Shown in pieces: positions 6,648 through 10,357 of a stretch of 10,357 nt of DNA; position 1 is the stretch's first letter; each line of letters opens with the position of its first letter. The stretch lies in the NCBI GenBank assembly GCA_002780675.1, contig PEUR01000087.1:11534-21890 (forward strand). Direction: 5' to 3'. Both the position numbers and the translations under genes were made by a program. The stretch comes from Gallionellales bacterium CG03_land_8_20_14_0_80_55_15 (GTDB taxonomy: Bacteria > Pseudomonadota > Gammaproteobacteria > Burkholderiales > Gallionellaceae). The notes below the pieces were generated by a model, which had not been told where the DNA came from, ran no database searches, and worked only from the letters and a program-made list of their open reading frames with translations.

Positions 6648-6908
6648 AACCTGGAAACCGCAGTTGACCGCTCAAGTGACAGCATAACGTGCTGACCTTA
6701 AGATCTATTCTTCACATTCGATGGTTCACGAATTCGCTACGGGCTGAAATTCAGGTTTCTTGCGGCGCGGTGCGGGGTTGCACCCAAGAGGGCACAAGAA
6801 CCCCTGCGGGGCAACTCGTTGAAATGGAATAACCATTTCGCCTCCTCGCGTGGAGCGATACTTGCAATAAACATGAACCTCAACCCGTCCAACTGCGGTT
6901 TCCAGGTT
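6648..6908. mobile_element. Unit with perfect 19-bp terminal inverted repeats, MITE-like candidate
   Basis: The left arm AACCTGGAAACCGCAGTTG (6648-6666) is exactly repeated in inverse at 6890-6908, bounding 261 bp. TTAA is present at both edges (6645-6648 and 6907-6910). This could be a target duplication, but because TTAA is itself a palindrome it could equally be part of the arms. The interior holds no transposase; the longest idea of a gene is a 36-codon frame on the minus strand. A diverged copy of the arm occurs at 10282-10298. Features fit a non-autonomous element or a multi-copy intergenic repeat. The family is not recognised. Confidence 0.5.
6774..6855. other. Dense hairpin region inside the inverted-repeat unit
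   Basis: Within about 80 bases there are four possible stems: GGGGTT/AACCCC (6774-6779 with 6799-6804), CCCC-TGC-GGGG (6801-6811), GAAATGG/CCATTTC (6821-6827 with 6833-6839) and CTCC/GGAG (6842-6845 with 6852-6855). The first two share 6801-6804 and exclude each other. This could be a structured RNA or folded single-stranded DNA. No known RNA family was recognised. Confidence 0.35.
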
Positions 6909-6932
6909 AATTTGGACAGAGCTTAAAAATAG

Positions 6933-8888
6933 CTATTCGCTCCAGCCCGCATCCAGCAAGCGGTCGCTGCGGTTCTCGGTCTGGTGAAGCAGGAAGGCGC
7001 AATCCTGGCGGTGTATGGTGATGCCGCGATCGCGCGTCAGATAGCCGATGATGGCTTGTGGTGGCGCGGGGTTGCAGCATTTTGCCAGCCGCGTCGTTTG
7101 CCTGCCCAGTCCGGTAATCATAATGTGCGGTTCATCGAGCGGTTTGTCGGCAGGTCTGACGACGGCGGATTTGATAATGTCCAGTGGCCGGGTCGGGCAC
7201 TCCGCCTGTATCGCCAGCGCGATGCGCCGCAGGGTGACCTCGTTGCGACCGAGCGCCGCCAGCAAATCTTCCAGTTTGTTGTAGCGCAGGCGCTGCGCGA
7301 GTTTCTCCTGATTCACCGAGGTGATGCCTAGTCGGTGCAATTCCCGATCCAGTTGTAGGCGGCCTTGTGCGACATGTTCATCCAGATGCAGGTTTTTGAA
7401 CCAGGCGCGCACCTTGGCGCGCGCGCTGGGGCTTTGCAAATAGCCCAGCGCGGGATTGGCCCAGTCCAGACTGGGGCCGCCCTGTTTGACGGTGAGAATT
7501 TCCACGCGCTGGCCGTTTTGCAAGGGATAGGTGAGCGGCACGATGCTGCCGTCCACTTTTGCGCCGCGCGTGCGATGCCCCAGATTGGAGTGCAGCGTAT
7601 AGGCAAAATCCACCGGGGTCGCACCTGAAGGCAGGGCGATGACCTTACCTTGCGGCGTGAGTACATAAACCTGGTCGTGGAATAGTTCGTTCCTGAACTG
7701 TTCCTGCATATCGCTCTGTTCGGCAATATCTTCTTTCCATTCAAGTATCTGGCGCAGCCAGACAATTTTTTCATCCAGTTTTGCGTCGGATTTCCCCCCT
7801 TCCTTGTAACGCCAGTGCGCGGCGACTCCCAGCTCGGAATGGTGGTGCATCTCCTGCGTGCGGATCTGTATCTCGACGGCGAGACCGCGCGGACCGATGA
7901 CGGCGGTATGCAGCGAACGGTAGTTGTTGCTCTTGGGGTGCGCGATGTAGTCGTCGAATTCGCTGGCGATGGGAACCCACAGGGCTTGCACGATGCCCAG
8001 TGCCGCGTAGCAGTCCTGCACGTCTTGCACCAGAATGCGCACGGCGCGCACATCATACAGTTCGTCAAAATCCAGTTGTTTGCGCTTCATCTTGTTGATG
8101 ATGCTGTAGATGTGCTTGGGGCGCCCGGTCACTTCCGCCTGGATGCCCGCCTGCTGCATGGCACTGCGCAACTGCCCGATGACTTCGGCGATGTACTGCT
8201 CGCGGTCTATGCGGCGCTCGTCCAGTAATCCGGCAATTTTCTTGTAAAGTTCCGGTTCCAGGTAGCGCACCGACAGGTCTTCCAGCTCCCATTTGATTTG
8301 CCACACGCCGAGCCGGTTGGCGAGCGGCGCGAACAGGTTTTTCGTTTCCTGCGCGATGGTGCGCTGCTGTTCGATGTCGGCACCCGACAGGCAACGCATG
8401 GTCTGGGCGCGTTCGGCCAGTTTGATTAGCACCACGCGGATGTCGCCGACCATCGCCAGCAACATCTTGCGCAGGCTTTCCAGTTGCTGGGCGTGGTCGT
8501 CTTTCTTCTTGTTTTTCTTGTCGGGGCGGGGGATTTCGCTGAATTGCCGTATCTGCTCGGTGCGTGAAATGCCTTGGACCAGCGCCATGACGTTGTGACC
8601 GAAATCGCTCTCCAGCCGGGATGCCCAGTCGTCCAGATAGTCGGGTATGGCGTGCAGCAGTGTGGCGACGATCGTTTCAATGTCCATGTTCATGCCGACC
8701 AGAATGGAGGCCGCGCCCAGCGCGTGTTGCAGCAGCGGCGTACCGGTCAGCGCGACTTGTCCGGCATAGAGCGGCTCGGCCAGTTCGCAGGCATGGCGTA
8801 TCACCTCGACTTCGTCGGCGGTGAAGTCGGCCAGCCATGTATCGCCAACGGTGAATTTCTGCGGGGAGCGTGTCTGTATTGAAACCAT
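6933..8888 (-). CDS. relA: RelA-type (p)ppGpp synthetase lacking the C-terminal ACT domain
   Basis: Stringent-response enzyme that transfers pyrophosphate from ATP to GDP/GTP on stalled ribosomes. It has 651 aa, while the family usually has about 740. Order: degenerate hydrolase domain (about 40-145), where the catalytic HD is replaced by HAIPDY (79-84), so synthesis only; synthetase domain (about 235-355) with GRPKHIYSI (245-253), the RelA-type acidic motif EFDD (310-313), YRSLHT and VEIQIRT; TGS domain (about 404-466, starting QVYVLTPQGKVIALPSGATPVDF); helical region; zinc-finger/CC region with C604, C605, H626 and C630. The protein then stops at DAGWSE, where the ACT/RRM domain would normally follow. 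Translation past the stop gives nothing ACT-like. ATG 8888 lies 3 bases after the upstream permease stop, with no clear ribosome binding site, so coupling is likely. Confidence 0.94.
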   Translation of the reverse strand: MVSIQTRSPQKFTVGDTWLADFTADEVEVIRHACELAEPLYAGQVALTGTPLLQHALGAASILVGMNMDIETIVATLLHAIPDYLDDWASRLESDFGHNVMALVQGISRTEQIRQFSEIPRPDKKNKKKDDHAQQLESLRKMLLAMVGDIRVVLIKLAERAQTMRCLSGADIEQQRTIAQETKNLFAPLANRLGVWQIKWELEDLSVRYLEPELYKKIAGLLDERRIDREQYIAEVIGQLRSAMQQAGIQAEVTGRPKHIYSIINKMKRKQLDFDELYDVRAVRILVQDVQDCYAALGIVQALWVPIASEFDDYIAHPKSNNYRSLHTAVIGPRGLAVEIQIRTQEMHHHSELGVAAHWRYKEGGKSDAKLDEKIVWLRQILEWKEDIAEQSDMQEQFRNELFHDQVYVLTPQGKVIALPSGATPVDFAYTLHSNLGHRTRGAKVDGSIVPLTYPLQNGQRVEILTVKQGGPSLDWANPALGYLQSPSARAKVRAWFKNLHLDEHVAQGRLQLDRELHRLGITSVNQEKLAQRLRYNKLEDLLAALGRNEVTLRRIALAIQAECPTRPLDIIKSAVVRPADKPLDEPHIMITGLGRQTTRLAKCCNPAPPQAIIGYLTRDRGITIHRQDCAFLLHQTENRSDRLLDAGWSE

Positions 8889-8891
8889 TGC

Positions 8892-9692
8892 TTAGTAGCC
8901 CAGCGTTTTGAGTAATAACTTGCTTGCGAGTGCTAACAATAACACGGCGAACAGCTTGCGTAACAGGCCGGTGTTCAGGTGGTGCGTGGCTTTTGCGCCC
9001 AGCGGCGCGGTGAATACGCTGGCTAACGCCGTCCACAACAGGGCGGGCAGATAGACATAGCCCAGACTTGCGGCAGGAAGGCCTGGTGCGCCCAGCCCCG
9101 TCAGCACATAGCCTGCCGTTCCGCCGAGTGCGACCGGAAAGCTGATGGCAGCCGAAGTGCCGATGGCCTGGCGGAGGGTGAAGTTGCTCCAGGTCAGGAA
9201 GGGAATTACCACCGTACCGCCGCCGATGGACACCAGACTGCTCAGCGTGCCGGCGAACACGCCGAACAGCCTGACGATCAGGCTGCGGGGGAGCTGGCGC
9301 GAGGCGGGTGGGCGGATGTCCAGCAATATCTGCGCGGCGGCGCAATACACGAACAGCGCGAAGATCAGCCCCAGCAGATAGACCGGGATGCGGCTCGCCA
9401 GCAGAGTGCCCAAGGCTGTGCCGATCAGGATGCCGGGGGTGATGGTACGCACCACGCGCCAGTTCACCGCGCCGTGTTGGTTATGTTTCAACAAGCTGGC
9501 CAGCGCGGTAAAGAGGATGGTCGCCATAGACGTGCCGAGCGCCAGATGCAGCAGGTGTTCGGGCGGAAAATGCTGCGCATCGAACAGCAGCAACAAGAGG
9601 GGCACGAGTAGCGTGCCACCGCCTATGCCGAACAGTCCGCCCAGAAACCCGATGCCAGCCCCCAGCAACAAATAGGCGAACCCCCATTCCAT
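8892..9692 (-). CDS. TauE/SafE family membrane transporter
   Basis: Inner-membrane permease of 266 aa in the TauE/SafE (DUF81) family, members of which export sulfite or organosulfonates; the substrate here is unknown. About eight hydrophobic segments are visible. The internal repeat typical of the family is clear: GIGGGTLLVP (22-31) with LGTSMA (52-57), and SIGGGTVVIP (155-164) with IGTSAA (177-182). The ATG at 9692 is chosen over one at 9728 because it overlaps the upstream stop as TGATG and starts directly at the first hydrophobic helix (MEWGFAYLLLG). The earlier start would add 12 polar residues (MGIHHRPIGSRL) and a 37-base overlap. It is the middle gene of the EVE-permease-relA operon. 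No sulfur-metabolism gene is next to it. Confidence 0.9.
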   Translation of the reverse strand: MEWGFAYLLLGAGIGFLGGLFGIGGGTLLVPLLLLLFDAQHFPPEHLLHLALGTSMATILFTALASLLKHNQHGAVNWRVVRTITPGILIGTALGTLLASRIPVYLLGLIFALFVYCAAAQILLDIRPPASRQLPRSLIVRLFGVFAGTLSSLVSIGGGTVVIPFLTWSNFTLRQAIGTSAAISFPVALGGTAGYVLTGLGAPGLPAASLGYVYLPALLWTALASVFTAPLGAKATHHLNTGLLRKLFAVLLLALASKLLLKTLGY

Positions 9693-10156
9693 CAGGCGTG
9701 AACCAATCGGGCGGTGATGAATTCCCATTCATCGGGGTCAAGCGGCGTGATGGACAGGCGGTTGCCCTGTTGCAGGGTACGCATCCGTGCCAGTTCCGGG
9801 TGCAGGCGCAGCTCACTCAGCGGGATCAGCGCGATTTTTTTGACCAGTTGCACGTCCACATTAAACCAGCGCGGCTGCTCAGGTGTGGCCTTTGCGTCGA
9901 AATACTTGCTGGATTGTTCGAACTGTTTGGCATCGGGATAAGCGCCACTGGCCACCCGCGCAATTCCCGCGATACCCGGTATCTTGCAATTGGAATGGTA
10001 AAACAGCACGCCATCGCCTATCGTCATCTGGTCGCGCATGAAGTTGCGCGCCTGGTAATTGCGCACGCCATACCAGGCCACACTTTGTTCGGGGAAGGTC
10101 GCCAGATCGTCAATACTGACATCGGCGGGCTCGGATTTCATCAGCCAGTAGCGCAT
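9692..10156 (-). CDS. EVE domain protein
   Basis: A 154-aa single-domain protein of the EVE family (PUA-like fold, related to human THYN1). Members bind modified nucleic-acid bases; the cellular role of the stand-alone bacterial form is poorly known. Family marks are YWLMKSEP (3-10), SIDDL, WYGVRNYQARNF (28-39), GDGVLFYHSN, GIAGIARV and RWFNVDVQLV. The length is typical. ATG 10156 is chosen because MRYWLMKSEP is the usual N-terminus. A Shine-Dalgarno sequence is weak and the upstream region is very AT-rich. It is the first gene of the minus-strand operon visible here, overlapping the permease by one base. It is not beside restriction or CRISPR genes, so a housekeeping role is more likely than defence (inference). 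Confidence 0.93.
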   Translation of the reverse strand: MRYWLMKSEPADVSIDDLATFPEQSVAWYGVRNYQARNFMRDQMTIGDGVLFYHSNCKIPGIAGIARVASGAYPDAKQFEQSSKYFDAKATPEQPRWFNVDVQLVKKIALIPLSELRLHPELARMRTLQQGNRLSITPLDPDEWEFITARLVHA

Positions 10157-10208
10157 GGTATATTTTGTTTTAGAATAGTTTAATTAAATCAATAGGTTGC
10201 ATAAATAT

Positions 10209-10228
10209 CCGCGAGAACATCCTTGCGG
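10209..10228. other. Small hairpin upstream of the EVE gene
   Basis: A 7-bp stem (10209-10215 with 10222-10228, one G-T pair, loop AACATC) lies 52 bases before the EVE start. On the plus strand ATTTT follows shortly after. It may be the terminator of a gene to the right or a leader structure; the evidence is weak. Confidence 0.3.
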
Positions 10229-10281
10229 CGGATTTTGCAAAGACCCCATGTTACGCGAACAGTGGAAGTGGATTCTACGTT

Positions 10282-10298
10282 CAACAGCGGTTTCTAGG
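10282..10298. repeat. Diverged copy of the 19-bp terminal repeat
   Basis: CAACAGCGGTTTCTAGG matches CAACTGCGGTTTCCAGG (6890-6906) at 15 of 17 positions. One mismatch creates CTAG (10294-10297), exactly where the IS-like sequence begins. The partner arm is not in the window. Confidence 0.5.
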
Positions 10299-10357
10299 AG
10301 TCTGTCGGACTTGAAGAATCGTAGCGAAAATTTGGCTGGGCGAGGGCAGATTTTGCT
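10298..10357. mobile_element. Possible insertion-sequence end, cut by the window
   Basis: GGAGTCTGTCGGACTTG (10297-10313), directly after CTAG, has the look of an IS terminal inverted repeat. It contains the small palindrome AGTC/GACT and begins abruptly inside a repeat. The following bases to the window edge contain no recognisable transposase codons. The call rests on pattern resemblance only; the other end and the transposase would lie to the right. Confidence 0.3.

Larger units (their letters stand above)
6292..6932. other. Gene-free gap between livF and relA
   Basis: Both neighbours end here (convergent genes). Bases 6292-6412 show nothing recognisable and no clear terminator. Bases 6413-6546 hold a palindromic repeat cluster, 6547-6647 show nothing firm, and 6648-6908 form a unit bounded by inverted repeats. 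No open frame in the gap looks like a protein gene. Confidence 0.7.

Noticed and set aside
6726..6836. 36-codon frame on the minus strand inside the inverted-repeat unit, starting MVIPFQRVAP
   Set aside because: It has no ribosome binding site, is Arg/Pro-rich, and lies across strong hairpins. It is more likely a by-product of the repeat than a peptide gene.
6648..6908. The unit as a HEARO/omega-RNA or IS605-type end
   Set aside because: Perfect terminal inverted repeats are not expected for those elements, and no familiar motif was recognised; a covariance search would be needed to reopen this.
8450..8760. A (p)ppGpp hydrolase site that would make the relA product a SpoT/Rel bifunctional enzyme
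   Set aside because: The HD pair is replaced by HAIPDY, and the acidic motif in the synthetase domain (EFDD) is the RelA type, so a synthesis-only enzyme is the better call.
10157..10357. A 6S RNA gene, expected by some betaproteobacterial gene orders near the EVE gene
   Set aside because: No long double-stranded hairpin with a central bubble could be seen; the region instead holds a repeat arm and an IS-like end.

Overview
The window comes from a Gram-negative bacterium, most likely a betaproteobacterium, possibly in the Nitrosomonadales or Gallionellaceae. This rests on moderately high GC, small periplasmic c-type cytochromes in tandem, a separate RelA-type (p)ppGpp synthetase, and my recollection of family resemblance. 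It was not tested by any search.

The left part (1-1420) holds three tandem genes for small class I (c551/c552-like) cytochromes. The first is cut by the left edge of the window. The second and third share a near-identical leader (hairpin plus ribosome binding site) and signal peptide, so they look like a recent duplication that carried its 5' region along. A strong symmetrical intrinsic terminator closes the cluster.

The middle part (1420-6291) is a complete branched-chain amino-acid type (HAAT) ABC importer in the order livK-livH-livM-livG-livF. It has a good sigma-70 type promoter whose -35 box lies in an inverted repeat. The genes after livK overlap by 4-8 bases, so one transcript is likely. 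livF carries an in-frame palindromic, REP-like insertion near its 5' end.

The gap at 6292-6932 holds no convincing gene. It contains a C/G-rich palindromic repeat cluster and then a ~260-bp unit with perfect 19-bp terminal inverted repeats and several internal hairpins, which looks like a non-autonomous mobile or repeated element.

The right part (6933-10156) is a minus-strand operon transcribed as EVE-domain protein, then TauE/SafE family permease, then relA. Its junctions are very tight (TGATG overlap, then 3 bases). The RelA lacks the usual C-terminal ACT/RRM domain and ends about 25 bases from the inverted-repeat unit. The last 80 bases hold a diverged copy of the unit's terminal repeat, directly joined to what may be an insertion-sequence end that runs off the window.

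No CRISPR array, tRNA, rRNA or recognisable defence cassette is visible. The unusual parts are the repeat elements and what they appear to have done to livF and perhaps relA.
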